From: Pseudomonas sp. ISL-84
GTDB taxonomy: Bacteria > Bacillota > Bacilli > Bacillales > Cytobacillaceae
NCBI GenBank assembly: GCA_018613035.1
Contig: JAGGRA010000024.1
Span: 1 to 64,000 of the forward strand
Direction: 5' to 3'
DNA: 64,000 nucleotides
This document shows positions 1 to 7,855 of this stretch, one piece after another; the first letter of the stretch is position 1, and each line of letters starts with the position of its first letter. A program made the translations under genes and the position numbers. Below the pieces are notes generated by a model. That model saw only the letters and a program-made list of their open reading frames with translations, did no database searches and was not told where the DNA came from.

Positions 1-223
1 CCAGTCACTCAAGCTGCCGCGGGGAGGAACTGAGCTCCTCGGCGTTTCACGCCTGCGGGGTCTCCCGCTCCCTCTCTTCCCGCAGGACATTGAATAAGCT
101 TCCTCGAATCAGCACCTCGTCATAAGAAAATGCGAATGCATTTTGGAGGATCAAGTCCTTCCACTCCAATCAACTCAGTAATTAAAACTAGTTTGTAAGC
201 AAAAAACTTTGCGAAAACAGCCT
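1..223 (+). repeat. Interspersed repeat copy R1 (long form, left end cut by window)
   Basis: Intergenic element of the family found 12 times here. It starts inside the GC-rich core (CCAGTCACTC..., then CTCCTCGGCGTTTCACGCC), continues with the long-form module including the hairpin AAAATGC-GAAT-GCATTTT at about 127-144, and has the right end CTCCAATCAAC at 164-174. A motif ending GCGAAAACAGCC at 211-222 is the outer end motif. The left part lies outside the window. Confidence 0.8.
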
Positions 224-244
224 ATTTTTATCAGCTTTTTGGAC

Positions 245-1666
245 TTATTTGGGGCTATTTGTTAATTTGATCATATGATCCCATTCTTCAACTGAAACAT
301 CAAAAAGGGATTGAAGCCATTGTACTTCGATAAACGCTGTCCCATTTAGATCGACTAATGGGTTTTCCAGCAGTCCATAATCTTCTTCATTATAAATGAA
401 TACATTTCTGTTTAAATAAAAACGATAGCTGTTATTTCCTTTTGTCAGCAGCAGCGTTTCCTCACCGGATAGAATCCTTACATCAAAACCCAAGGCCTCC
501 ATCGATGCTTTAAATGGCAGGAGCCTATGTCCTTTTTTATGGATTAATTTAAGGTCTTTTTGCTCCCTGCCTGATATAAACACTTTTTTACCATCATTAA
601 AATAAAGAGGTACTAACGGCGCATTCAATTCTTTATTCAGAGTGAAAAAACGGGTAGAATGTCCCTTCAGATCGCTCAGGTTCTTGTCCAGTTTTTCAGT
701 ATTGAGTGAGTCTTCCATTGGCAATTTGTAAAAAAATTCCTGCAGTTCATCTTCGGCCATTTCTTTCTTTAATTCTCGAATTATCCAGTTCCCTTTTTCT
801 GTATCAGCATTCTGCTCTATTGTATGAGATGCAAGTGCATCAATTAGCCAACCTTCTTTTGGCGGAAGAAAGCCAAATTTTTTTTCATAGGCCTGTATGA
901 TGAGCATTTTTTCAAGCTTTTCCACTTTAGTATTAGTGCCTGCTATAAGGATTCCTTTTCCATTCGACTCCTGATAGAGATCAGTAAGCACTACAGACAT
1001 ATATGGAATTTCACCTAGGGTACTTAGTTTTTCAAACTTTTGATTAAAGGCATGCTGGTTTTCCGAATAAATATCAACCGGATTTTTGCTTGTTTTTTTA
1101 AGAGGCTTCTGCTGCCAGTATAGTGAAGGTGTATTCCCTCTTCCTTCAAAAATATAATAATCAATATGTTTCATTTCTTTTTGTGCTTTTAAAGGGAACC
1201 CGGCTGCCCAAGAGCCGTTTCTTCTGAAGGAATCAGAAATCGTAATATGGGAACTGGCTACAATAAGGTCGGGGACGGAGACTGTCCAGTCATTTAACAT
1301 AAATGCTTTTTGCCCCTTATTCATTGGCAGGACATATTCAAAAATCATCTGATTGTCATTTGAGAAAAAAGTATATGGATTTTCGTCCGCAGAATCACAT
1401 GCTTCTTCATTGCCATTTTTGCACTTCCACTTAAAAAGTGAATCAGGGATTACCAGCCTATATTCTTTTTCGGGCAGGATACCTATGACCGTCTGTGTAA
1501 TTTTCAGCTCATCTTCCAGAGATTCCACAGTAATTTGCTGATTGGCTCCCACTGTATGCTCCTTAGCCTGTCCAATTTGCCCAGAATAAACTTTCCACTG
1601 CCAGACAAGCATGCCCGAAATTGTTCCTGACAATATTAAAAAAATAAATAAAGATGCCCTCCACAT
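245..1666 (-). CDS. Membrane-anchored protein with C-terminal copper-amine-oxidase-N-like stalk domain
   Basis: Predicted 473-residue protein of unknown role. One N-terminal membrane segment (about residues 5-25) is followed by a long extracytoplasmic region without a family I recognise. The last 110 residues (from about 360) have the alternating pattern of the copper amine oxidase N-terminal-like stalk domain: LLPFKASMEALGFDV, then a strand-rich repeat and FIEVQWLQSLFDVSVEEWD. Such domains are common in Bacillus surface proteins and bind cell-wall or protein partners; they are not an oxidase. The start is the ATG at 1666 behind GAGAGGG. An in-frame extension to 1726 has no ribosome site. It lies just downstream of an open small frame (1723-1899) and may share its transcript. 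Confidence 0.65.
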   Translation of the reverse strand: MWRASLFIFLILSGTISGMLVWQWKVYSGQIGQAKEHTVGANQQITVESLEDELKITQTVIGILPEKEYRLVIPDSLFKWKCKNGNEEACDSADENPYTFFSNDNQMIFEYVLPMNKGQKAFMLNDWTVSVPDLIVASSHITISDSFRRNGSWAAGFPLKAQKEMKHIDYYIFEGRGNTPSLYWQQKPLKKTSKNPVDIYSENQHAFNQKFEKLSTLGEIPYMSVVLTDLYQESNGKGILIAGTNTKVEKLEKMLIIQAYEKKFGFLPPKEGWLIDALASHTIEQNADTEKGNWIIRELKKEMAEDELQEFFYKLPMEDSLNTEKLDKNLSDLKGHSTRFFTLNKELNAPLVPLYFNDGKKVFISGREQKDLKLIHKKGHRLLPFKASMEALGFDVRILSGEETLLLTKGNNSYRFYLNRNVFIYNEEDYGLLENPLVDLNGTAFIEVQWLQSLFDVSVEEWDHMIKLTNSPK

Positions 1667-1722
1667 TGGTATACCCTCTCTAGTTTCTTTTACCATAACA
1701 ATACCAAAGGGAAGGACATCCG

Positions 1723-1899
1723 TCACATAAATTTTGTAATTAATGGAGGAATTTTTCTTATATTGTCCGGTGAATCATAATGATCCATGAGTTTCCCGTT
1801 ATGTGTGCTTGGTTGCTGGTTTATGCGCGGATGCATAACTTTAACGCCGGGGCCTCCACACTGCTCGCAACTAAAAAATCTCCCTCCACGGTAAAACTT
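1723..1899 (-). pseudogene. 58-codon open frame without a start codon (possible small-gene remnant)
   Basis: The minus strand holds 58 sense codons between TAA (1900-1902) and TGA. The product reads like real protein: FFSCEQCGGPGVKV, then HPRINQQPSTHNGKL and YDSPDNIRKIPPLITKF. It is rich in charged and polar residues and has a CxxC pair. No ATG, GTG or TTG occurs before an internal ATG at residue 22, which has no well-placed ribosome site, although GGAGGGAGA lies near the 5' end of the frame. It lies between a small membrane protein gene (1909-2220) and the stalk-domain gene. It may be a decayed or frameshifted gene, an unusual start, or chance. I do not recognise a family. Confidence 0.35.
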
Positions 1900-1908
1900 T
1901 TAGCTGCT

Positions 1909-2220
1909 TCACGCAAAATCCAGATCCAGGCCATCATCCAATAGGCTGCAGTTTTCTCCAATACTCATGCAAGTCTTTGCCCAGTCTTCCCTCGGTAATC
2001 CCTCAGCTGCAAGAAAACCCTCTAGTTCGCCTAACGTCATCGTAAACAGCTCTTTGTTGTGTACCATCAATAAACCTTTTGCACTAAGCGCAGCTATTAT
2101 GGAGACAACAACAAAACCGTTCATTTCATAAATATGTTTCTTTTCTAATGGAGATATATCAGCCTTGATAAAGTAACTGGCACATAGGAGCAATGTCATT
2201 GAAAGAAAAAGGTAAAGCAT
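1909..2220 (-). CDS. Small membrane protein, unknown function
   Basis: Encodes 103 residues: a hydrophobic N-terminal segment (about 1-18, signal or membrane helix), a second hydrophobic stretch (about 34-52, GFVVVSIIAALSAKGLLMV) and an acidic C-terminal tail. Start ATG at 2220, preceded by AGGGGAGAGAG at a slightly long spacing. It diverges from the gene at 2378. No family recognised; the reading frame is clean but short, so confidence is moderate. Confidence 0.5.
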   Translation of the reverse strand: MLYLFLSMTLLLCASYFIKADISPLEKKHIYEMNGFVVVSIIAALSAKGLLMVHNKELFTMTLGELEGFLAAEGLPREDWAKTCMSIGENCSLLDDGLDLDFA

Positions 2221-2377
2221 GCAGTCTCTCTCCCCTCTGCTTTTTAGGTGCTACTTCTATTTTTATGCGGGAAATGATAAAGTATGGTTGGACATAAAGC
2301 ATTTTATTTCAATATTTCAAATCAGGTTACAGGGCAGTAGAAGTAGAAGCCCTGAGTCTTTAAAGGAGGTACTATTT

Positions 2378-2767
2378 TTGATACAGCGTTTTATAGAAAT
2401 TGGAGAAGGATATTCGGATATATATGAATTAATCGAGATAGCAAAGTCCAATCAGCACCGCCTGGCCCATATGGCAGCTTTCCATACCACCATTATTGAT
2501 AAAGAAGTTACTTCTTTGGCAGTTATACTGAAACCCACTAATCCCGGAGATTTCCAGCCGCTATATTTTTGCAGAGAAGGAATTCCAAATCCAAATATAA
2601 CACCGAATAAAAGATTTGATTTATTTTCGGAAACTGCAAGGTATCTCGAAAGGGAGATCATTCAGCTTAGCGTAAAGCCTTCCACTCTTTTTAATGAAAA
2701 GGAATTGTATTACCAGTATCTAATTGGAATCTTAAGGCTTAATCATTATATTGCGCCTCTCCAATAA
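2378..2767 (+). CDS. Conserved hypothetical protein (DUF7147-like)
   Basis: 129-residue soluble protein starting MIQRFIEIGEGYSDIYEL. The start is TTG at 2378, six bases after AAAGGAGG; the in-frame ATG at 2219 would add 53 poorly conserved-looking residues with no ribosome site. Proteins of this type sit beside ylbG/ylbF in many Bacillaceae and are sometimes mislabelled methylthioribose kinase. No catalytic motif is visible, so function is unknown. The family assignment is from memory of such proteins. A GC-rich hairpin (2772-2797) follows the stop. Confidence 0.7.
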   Translation: MIQRFIEIGEGYSDIYELIEIAKSNQHRLAHMAAFHTTIIDKEVTSLAVILKPTNPGDFQPLYFCREGIPNPNITPNKRFDLFSETARYLEREIIQLSVKPSTLFNEKELYYQYLIGILRLNHYIAPLQ

Positions 2768-2771
2768 AAAA

Positions 2772-2803
2772 CTCCGGACGTATCCAGACGGCCGGAGCAG
2801 AAA
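2772..2803 (+). terminator. Possible terminator after the 2378-2767 gene
   Basis: Stem CTCCGG...CCGGAG with an inner CGT/ACG pairing, followed only by AAATTTTAG, so termination may be weak. Confidence 0.4.
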
Positions 2804-2839
2804 TTTTAGCGGAAAAACATTACTTTTTACTTTCTAACA

Positions 2840-2868
2840 AAAAGGCATGAGCTTTGCTCATGCCTTTT
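2840..2868. terminator. Bidirectional terminator at the ylbG 3' end
   Basis: Perfect 13-bp stem AAAAGGCATGAGC / GCTCATGCCTTTT with a TTT loop. It reaches the ylbG stop codon and ends in T runs on both strands. Confidence 0.85.
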
Positions 2869-3142
2869 AGATACCCATCTTATAGTCATATTCCTTTGCC
2901 TTGTCAGGCTTTGAGTTTTCAAATTCCGTTTTAAGGAATGGTTTATAGGATGGCTCTACTTTTTTTACAAAGGAGTAGGAGTTGATTTTTTCCATTAAAC
3001 CTTCTGTATCAGCAAGATCACAGTATAATACAACATATTTCAGCCTTTTGGACACATAATGGACATTTCCGAATCTTCTTAACATTTTTGCCTGCTTTAA
3101 CGAATAAAGCCAGACTATTATTCCTTGCCTTTGACCCAGCAT
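2867..3142 (-). CDS. ylbG: YlbG, DUF2129 family protein
   Basis: 91-residue protein matching YlbG in length and sequence ([19 protein letters not shown]..., later [16 protein letters not shown]). It is a small cytoplasmic protein of unknown biochemistry, conserved beside ylbF across Bacillaceae. Start ATG at 3142 with AAGGGG eight bases upstream. It is separated from ylbF by a copy of the interspersed repeat, which is unusual for this normally tight pair. A strong bidirectional terminator overlaps the stop. Confidence 0.9.
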   Translation of the reverse strand: MLGQRQGIIVWLYSLKQAKMLRRFGNVHYVSKRLKYVVLYCDLADTEGLMEKINSYSFVKKVEPSYKPFLKTEFENSKPDKAKEYDYKMGI

Positions 3143-3249
3143 ATATTTTTACCCCTTCAGCGAATCAATTGTTTTACTTAGTCTAGCATAGAAAAACAGC
3201 AGTTTTCAATGGTTATGGGCAATCAAGTTCTTTTTTGGATGGCTATGTT

Positions 3250-3450
3250 AAGCTTGCCTGTTAATTTCCGCTCCAGGTGCTCAGCGAACCGCGGGCGGTC
3301 CGACGCTCCTCGGTGCCTTTCGCCTGTGGGGTCTCCCTTTGATCCACACTCTCGAAGCCATTGAATACGCAGCCTGGAATAAACACCGCACAAATAAAAT
3401 GCGAAACCATTTTCGAGGATCACGCACCTGCCGCACAAAATCAGCAGGGA
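3250..3450 (+). repeat. Interspersed repeat copy R2 (long form)
   Basis: Lies between ylbG and ylbF. It has the left end GCCTGTTAATTTCCGCTCCA, the core GCGGGCGGTCCGACGCTCCTCGG and CTGTGGGGTCTCCC, and the module AAATGCGAAACCATTTTCGAGGA. The right end is degraded. Spurious open frames cross it on both strands. Confidence 0.8.
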
Positions 3451-3476
3451 GCTTTACACAGACTTTTGGATAACAA

Positions 3477-3502
3477 AAAAAACCAGCATTGGCTGGTTTT
3501 TT
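3477..3502. terminator. ylbF terminator
   Basis: Stem AACCAGC-ATTG-GCTGGTT flanked by A run and T run. It lies at the ylbF stop. Confidence 0.8.
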
Positions 3503-3941
3503 ATGCTGAACATCCGCAGCTGCCACCGCTGCCGCAGCCGCCTCCGCAGCTGGATTCAAAGAATGGATTTCCAGTGGGGACCTTGATATGCTCTGAAACG
3601 GAGCGGCCAATCAATACGCTTACCTCATCAAGCAAATTTTGCAGGCCCGTTTCAGCCCTCCTGAACTCTGCCACATGGGTGTCCATATCCACTTCACGCT
3701 TAAGCTCCCGGATAGACATCATCACTTTTTTATATTCTGGATGATATTTGCCAAAACGCTGAACCTCTTCATAAAGTTCCTTCATTTTAACAAACTCCTG
3801 GATTTTTATTTGTGTCCCTCGGCTGTTCTTTAATTTATATAAACTTTTGCGGTAATGTTCCGCTTCCTCGGATTCAACGATCATTGCAGCTAACTCGTCA
3901 GCTTTGTCCAAAATAGCTATTCTTTCTAATGTAGCAAGCAA
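3501..3941 (-). CDS. ylbF: YlbF / RicF, subunit of the RicA-RicF-RicT (Y-complex)
   Basis: 146-residue helical protein with the Cys-rich tail typical of RicF (SSCGGGCGSGGSCGCSA at the C-terminus). In B. subtilis RicF joins RicA (YmcA) and RicT (YaaT) in a complex carrying [4Fe-4S] clusters. The complex promotes mRNA processing with RNase Y and affects competence, biofilm formation and sporulation. The chosen start is TTG at 3941, giving MLATLERIAILDKADELAAM, which aligns with B. subtilis MYATMESV. GGAGGTGG lies just upstream; a GTG at 3950 would overlap that ribosome site. Confidence 0.9.
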   Translation of the reverse strand: MLATLERIAILDKADELAAMIVESEEAEHYRKSLYKLKNSRGTQIKIQEFVKMKELYEEVQRFGKYHPEYKKVMMSIRELKREVDMDTHVAEFRRAETGLQNLLDEVSVLIGRSVSEHIKVPTGNPFFESSCGGGCGSGGSCGCSA

Positions 3942-3999
3942 ATAGCCCACCTCCGTTTCCTATTTTATCATGAAACGGAACAAAGCTAAAGCAAGGAAA

Positions 4000-4431
4000 C
4001 TACGGGATGGATACATAAAATTCTCTTTTCAATTTTAAGGAAGGCTGTTTTTCTTTTACAAGCTCCAGCCTGATTCTGTGGTTACCTGAAGAAAGCCCCT
4101 TCACAATAAAAGCCGCTGAAGAAATTTCCTCTTTCTTAATTCCGTCCACATATAATAGTATTTTGCCTTTATCTTTAGCGGTCTGCCCACTAAACGAAAC
4201 TCCTTGCAGGATACATTCTACAAGTACATCCTTCCCCCTCACTTGATGACGGACATAGAATGGATTCTTCGCATTGCTGCTTTCCACTCCTGAAACCGGC
4301 ATATCTGTGGCAAGCTCTAATGTATTTACAGGCTCAACTTCCAATTTGGTTTCAGGCTCTGGAATATCTTTTTGGCAGGCTGCAAGAAGAAACAGGAAAA
4401 GTATTAAAGACAAGCATCTTATCCCTTTCAT
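4000..4431 (-). CDS. Small lipoprotein, unknown function
   Basis: 143-residue protein with a lipoprotein signal: basic start MKGIRC, hydrophobic core and lipobox LAAC at about residues 16-19. The mature part looks beta-rich (GKILLYVDGIKKEEI, GNHRIRLELV), resembling an immunoglobulin-like or bacterial surface domain, but I do not recognise a family. The start is ATG at 4431, with AGGAG eight bases upstream; a GTG at 4440 overlaps the ribosome site. It sits between ylbE and ylbF, a position not occupied by a lipoprotein gene in B. subtilis as I recall it. Confidence 0.7.
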   Translation of the reverse strand: MKGIRCLSLILFLFLLAACQKDIPEPETKLEVEPVNTLELATDMPVSGVESSNAKNPFYVRHQVRGKDVLVECILQGVSFSGQTAKDKGKILLYVDGIKKEEISSAAFIVKGLSSGNHRIRLELVKEKQPSLKLKREFYVSIP

Positions 4432-4514
4432 TATTTTCACTCCTAAAGTTGACTTCTATCACGATTTATAATAAATAGTGTTTGCACTGCCAGTCTTTTT
4501 TACTCCATAACATA

Positions 4515-4550
4515 ATTAAAAGCTCTCTCGCTGGCGAGAGAGCTTTTAAT
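4515..4550. terminator. Bidirectional terminator at ylbE 3' end
   Basis: 17-bp perfect stem, ATTAAAAGCTCTCTCGC and its complement, around a TG loop. It overlaps the ylbE stop codon. Confidence 0.85.
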
Positions 4551-4788
4551 TGGATTGTGAGTTCATTGCCTGGAACATACTCATCATCATCGAGGCCATT
4601 TGAACCCCATTGGTTAATTTCTCTACCTTATGGGGAATGGTCTTTTTATAATAGTGCAGAGCAGCCACTTCAAGGGATTGGATCTCGTGGGGATTTCTTG
4701 TTAAGGTTCTATACCAATGGGGCTGCTCCCGTATGAATTGCTTTAATTCCTTTTTCTGGTCAAGATAGTTGATAATATCTTTTCTCAT
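4546..4788 (-). CDS. ylbE: YlbE-like protein
   Basis: 80-residue protein of the YlbE family (MRKDIINYLDQKKELKQFIREQPHWYRTL...). Function is unknown; it is conserved immediately after ylbD. Start ATG at 4788 with AGGGGACCGAAAGA upstream. The 20-base gap to ylbD indicates a two-gene operon. The terminator overlapping its stop ends that unit. Confidence 0.88.
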   Translation of the reverse strand: MRKDIINYLDQKKELKQFIREQPHWYRTLTRNPHEIQSLEVAALHYYKKTIPHKVEKLTNGVQMASMMMSMFQAMNSQSN

Positions 4789-4808
4789 TCTTTCGGTCCC
4801 CTCTGTTA

Positions 4809-5213
4809 TTAATCTTTTCTAAATGTGAACGGATTATTTGGTTTCGGGTTTGCTGACTTGGAGCCACCGCCAGATTGCTGTCCCCCTTGAAACTGGGATA
4901 TGACTCCCTGGACAGCTGACAGCGCCTGGCTTAGATTATTGATGTATCCCTGCATTTGATTGGCATCCATATGTTTAAGCGTCCCCATGATATTGCCCAT
5001 CCAGTCGCTTTTCTTCTCTTCAGAATTTGTTTTTTCATCCTTGTTTTCATTAAATGGATACCATCTCGAGTCATCTTCCCCCAGAAGGTACCAATCCTCA
5101 TATAAATCCTGCCATGTTGCATTACCCGATCGGACTTCCCTGATAATATGAGGATTCTGTTTCACAAACTCTTTAAACTTTTCAACAGAGGGATGAAGCT
5201 TTTTATTAGTCAT
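4809..5213 (-). CDS. ylbD: YlbD, putative spore coat-type protein
   Basis: 134 residues. The N-terminal part (HPSVEKFKEFVKQNPHIIREVRSG, then WYLLGEDD) matches the YlbD putative coat protein family. A low-complexity Gln/Gly/Ser segment (GGQQSGGGSK) lies near the C-terminus. A coat role is inferred from the family name, not shown here. Start ATG at 5213 behind GAGGTGAAATAGGC. First gene of a ylbD-ylbE operon, divergent from the thioesterase gene at 5377. Confidence 0.85.
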   Translation of the reverse strand: MTNKKLHPSVEKFKEFVKQNPHIIREVRSGNATWQDLYEDWYLLGEDDSRWYPFNENKDEKTNSEEKKSDWMGNIMGTLKHMDANQMQGYINNLSQALSAVQGVISQFQGGQQSGGGSKSANPKPNNPFTFRKD

Positions 5214-5376
5214 GCCTATTTCACCTCATTCTGTTACAAATGCCTATAATACCATATGACCATGAAAGGAAAAGGTGAATGGCTTCTGTACCAAAGCCCT
5301 CAATAATAATAAATTCAAAAATTCTGCCATTAGTGTTACTATATGAATGCAGAAAGCAAATAAAGGGTGAATTTCT

Positions 5377-5874
5377 ATGGATAAAGAACTAAAGGAATTA
5401 TTCGATACATGTACAAAGCAGGCTACCGATGAAGATTTAGTGGTTTTAAGATCAATATTGCAGGGTTTTCAAAAAAAACAAACTGGACAAAACAGTTCAT
5501 ACATAGGGGGACTGCTGCAAATGGAGCGTTCTATAACTGAAGATGAATGCGTTTTAACCATACCCCTTACCCCGCTAGTGGATAATCCGCTTGGAATCCT
5601 TCATGGAGGGATTACTGCAACAGTTATCGATTCTGCAATGGGCACTCTTGCATCTTCACTGCTCCCTGAAGGATTCGGAGCAGTAACCACGCAGTTAAAC
5701 GTACACTACCTTTCAGTCGGAAAAGGTGATTATGTGACATGCAGGGCGAATATTGACCACAAAGGAACAAAGAGCATGGTGCTATCTGCTGATGTCTTTA
5801 GGGCAGATGGAAGAAAGATTGCCCAGGCAACAGGCAGCTTTTTTATTATTGAAAAGAAAGGCGTCAACAAATAA
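5377..5874 (+). CDS. PaaI-type hotdog-fold thioesterase
   Basis: 165-residue protein with the hotdog thioesterase core. LGILHGGITATVIDSAMGTL (about residues 69-88) carries the HGG motif and the acidic/Ser region used by PaaI/YbgC-like acyl-CoA thioesterases. It is followed by TTQLNVHYL and a closing strand GRKIAQATGSFFI. It likely hydrolyses a cytoplasmic acyl-CoA; the substrate cannot be read from sequence. Start ATG at 5377 after AAAGGGTGA. The gene at 5890 begins 15 bases later, so the two are probably co-transcribed. Confidence 0.82.
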   Translation: MDKELKELFDTCTKQATDEDLVVLRSILQGFQKKQTGQNSSYIGGLLQMERSITEDECVLTIPLTPLVDNPLGILHGGITATVIDSAMGTLASSLLPEGFGAVTTQLNVHYLSVGKGDYVTCRANIDHKGTKSMVLSADVFRADGRKIAQATGSFFIIEKKGVNK

Positions 5875-5889
5875 AAAGCAGGTGGAAGC

Positions 5890-6267
5890 ATGGTTACCGC
5901 TATCGTAATACCAATTATTTTCCTTTACTTTTATTGGCTGACAAAAAAAGAATTGCGTGAAAGCTATGAAAAGTGGTCAGATCTCAACAATGTTTCTGAA
6001 GAAGCCATTATCTCCGGGAAGATTGTCCATATAAGCGCATTCAAGCAAAGATATTATTATCACCGCTACGTACATGTTCTTGACTTGACCATTCAATCAT
6101 CAGGCAATAAGCTGTTGAAGGTTAAAAAGAGAACTCCATTAATGAAAGATGCCGCATTGCCTTCTGTAAATGTTGGAGACACCGTACATTTATACGGAAA
6201 TTGGAGGGAAGAATATTTCCATGTCAGCCGAATACTTGTTAAAGGAGAGTCCAATGCAAATAAATAA
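5890..6267 (+). CDS. Single-pass membrane protein, unknown function
   Basis: 125 residues: an N-terminal hydrophobic helix (about 2-17) and a soluble domain rich in beta strands (SGKIVHISAFKQRYYYHRYVHVLDLTIQ, shown here only in part of its extent, and GDTVHLYGNWREEYFHVSRILV). The second part resembles an OB-like small barrel, but that is only an impression. Start ATG after AGGTGGAAGC. Probably the second gene of an operon with the thioesterase. A repeat remnant and a bidirectional terminator follow. Confidence 0.65.
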   Translation: MVTAIVIPIIFLYFYWLTKKELRESYEKWSDLNNVSEEAIISGKIVHISAFKQRYYYHRYVHVLDLTIQSSGNKLLKVKKRTPLMKDAALPSVNVGDTVHLYGNWREEYFHVSRILVKGESNANK

Positions 6268-6372
6268 AGGCTCTTTTCTCATAGATTGTTGTTTTTTGTT
6301 AATGAATTCTGCCCGTTGATTTCCACTCCTCATTACTTGTTTAAAAAGCAACAAAGTTTGCGAAAACAGCCT
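6268..6372 (+). repeat. Interspersed repeat copy R3 (ends only, core deleted)
   Basis: Consists of the left outer end AGGCTCTTTTCTCATAGATT, the inner end GCCCGTTGATTTCCACTCC (6311-6329) and then directly the right outer 24-base motif (6348-6371, starts GCAACAAAG, ends AAAACAGCC). The whole GC-rich core is missing. The 24-base motif is the exact reverse complement of 43248-43271 in copy R10. Confidence 0.75.
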
Positions 6373-6376
6373 AAAT

Positions 6377-6406
6377 AAAAGAGCCTGATTAAATAGGCTC
6401 TTTTTA
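6377..6406. terminator. Bidirectional terminator between 5890 gene and ylbC
   Basis: Stem AAAAGAGCCT / AGGCTCTTTTT with an eight-base AT-rich loop; T runs on both strands. Confidence 0.8.
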
Positions 6407-6413
6407 AATTTAA

Positions 6414-7487
6414 TTAATCTTCATCCAACTTCCTGATGAAGTTTTGGGTATAATGCTTCTTATAAACTCCAACGCCAAGGTGTGTGAACTCTTCATTTAA
6501 CAGGCTTTCTCGATGGCCCTTGCTATTAAGCCAACCCTCAACAACAGCCGGTGCATCCATATAGTTTGCAGCAATATTTTCTCCGGCAATTTTGTATAGC
6601 ACACCTCCGGCCTCAAGCCGGTCGGCCAGCTCCCCGTAAGTTTTGGAAATATGGGAAAAATCTTTGCTTTTATACATATCCTTACTGTGTGCAAACGCAA
6701 CATCGGCAGTCATTTTATCCCATTCCAGCGAACTTAGATTATGCCGCACTCTTAGTACATTTGTAAGATCCAGAATTTGCTGTTCCTTCCCTCTCTCCAC
6801 TTCTTCTTCATAGGCAGGTGAAGGCAGGGGAGCTTCTAATAATTCTCCGCGGTAAACCATTTCATACGGCCGCATCTTTATTAAAGTTTCAGCATCCATT
6901 AACCTTACACTTGAGAGTGTTCCTGTAAATTTATCGATATTCAGCTGGGCATAATGGTCTCCAACCATGACCAGCGGCCTGGTATTAAGATCTTCTTCAG
7001 ACAGTTCAAAACGGTAGGAGCTTTCCTTAAATTCAAGATTGATATTTGTCTCAACAAAAACGGATGAGTAAATTTCACCGACTGGCTGTCCGATTTTAAA
7101 AGGGCTGATGTCCAAATCTTCCCCAGTAGCAAAAATTGTGACCACTTTGTTGCCGCTAATGCCAACCTGGGCATACTTTGTATCGCTTTTATTATAAATC
7201 CACCATTCATAACCAAAAAAAGAAGGATCCACCCTGGAAGGCTCACCTAAACTTTCTTTAACCTCCTGAATAGATTTCCCCATCAGCCTGGCCAGACCGT
7301 TTTGAGGAATACCTGCATTTGAAGACATGTCAGGATTCATATCCTGCCCGAAATCCTTTAACGCCTCAGGCTGCGAATTTTCCTGGTTTACCAATATTTC
7401 TCCCTGTTCCTCACCGGCAATATCCATATAAAAACCAGCGGCAAGAAATATGGAGATCAATACTACTATTCGTAAAAGTGTCCGCAG
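6414..7487 (-). CDS. ylbC: YlbC, secreted CAP-domain protein with CAP-associated N-terminal domain
   Basis: About 357 residues. After an N-terminal hydrophobic segment and a linker comes a CAP-associated N-terminal domain (LMGKSIQEVKESLGEP... SVRLMDAETLIKMRPYEMVYRGEL). A C-terminal SCP/CAP domain begins near residue 245 (LTNVLRVRHNLSSLEWD, AHSKDM, FSH, AGENIAAN, GHRESLL). CAP proteins act outside the cell; the biochemical role of YlbC is not known. No ATG is available. TTG at 7460 has no ribosome site, while CTG at 7487 gives a complete signal segment and sits nine bases after AAGGGAGGG, so I favour the rare CTG start with modest certainty. Confidence 0.82.
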   Translation of the reverse strand: MRTLLRIVVLISIFLAAGFYMDIAGEEQGEILVNQENSQPEALKDFGQDMNPDMSSNAGIPQNGLARLMGKSIQEVKESLGEPSRVDPSFFGYEWWIYNKSDTKYAQVGISGNKVVTIFATGEDLDISPFKIGQPVGEIYSSVFVETNINLEFKESSYRFELSEEDLNTRPLVMVGDHYAQLNIDKFTGTLSSVRLMDAETLIKMRPYEMVYRGELLEAPLPSPAYEEEVERGKEQQILDLTNVLRVRHNLSSLEWDKMTADVAFAHSKDMYKSKDFSHISKTYGELADRLEAGGVLYKIAGENIAANYMDAPAVVEGWLNSKGHRESLLNEEFTHLGVGVYKKHYTQNFIRKLDED

Positions 7488-7660
7488 AGAACGCGCCCTC
7501 CCTTCTATTAGTTATTCTATTTATGTATTTAAAGAGTATAACATTTACAATGTCTTATGTAATGTCCGCTGCGATATCAATTGACAAATATATCTCAGGC
7601 TTTTGTACTAATCATACCATTAGGTGTATCGTTTTTCTATTGTTTTTGGATTTGTTAAAT

Positions 7661-7831
7661 TGCCTGGTGATTTACACTCCAGTCATTCGCTTTCTGTGTG
7701 CAGTCCGAATGCAGCCTCCTTGGCGTAAACGCCTGCAGGGTCCCCTTTTGACTCGCGTTTCCCCTTAGGAGTCCCGTGCTTTTTACTCCCATCAACTTGG
7801 CGCCAAAATCAACAATGAACTTTAACAAAGC
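7661..7831 (+). repeat. Interspersed repeat copy R4 (short form, diverged)
   Basis: Left end GCCTGGTGATTTACACTCCA, core GCAGCCTCCTTGGCG...GCCTGCAGGG, right end TTTTTACTCCCATCAAC at about 7780-7796, tail with CTTTAACAAAGC. It lacks the long-form module. It is followed immediately by copy R5 in the same orientation. Confidence 0.7.
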
Positions 7832-7855
7832 TTTTTTTAAGGACTCTGTTAAATA

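Noticed and set aside
3223-3610. Open frames on both strands across repeat R2 and the ylbF terminus
   Set aside because: They are produced by the GC-rich repeat core, share its sequence with other copies in different frames and have no ribosome site.
7319-7768. 149-codon plus-strand frame opposite ylbC
   Set aside because: It is the shadow of ylbC plus part of repeat R4; ylbC is clearly coding on the other strand.
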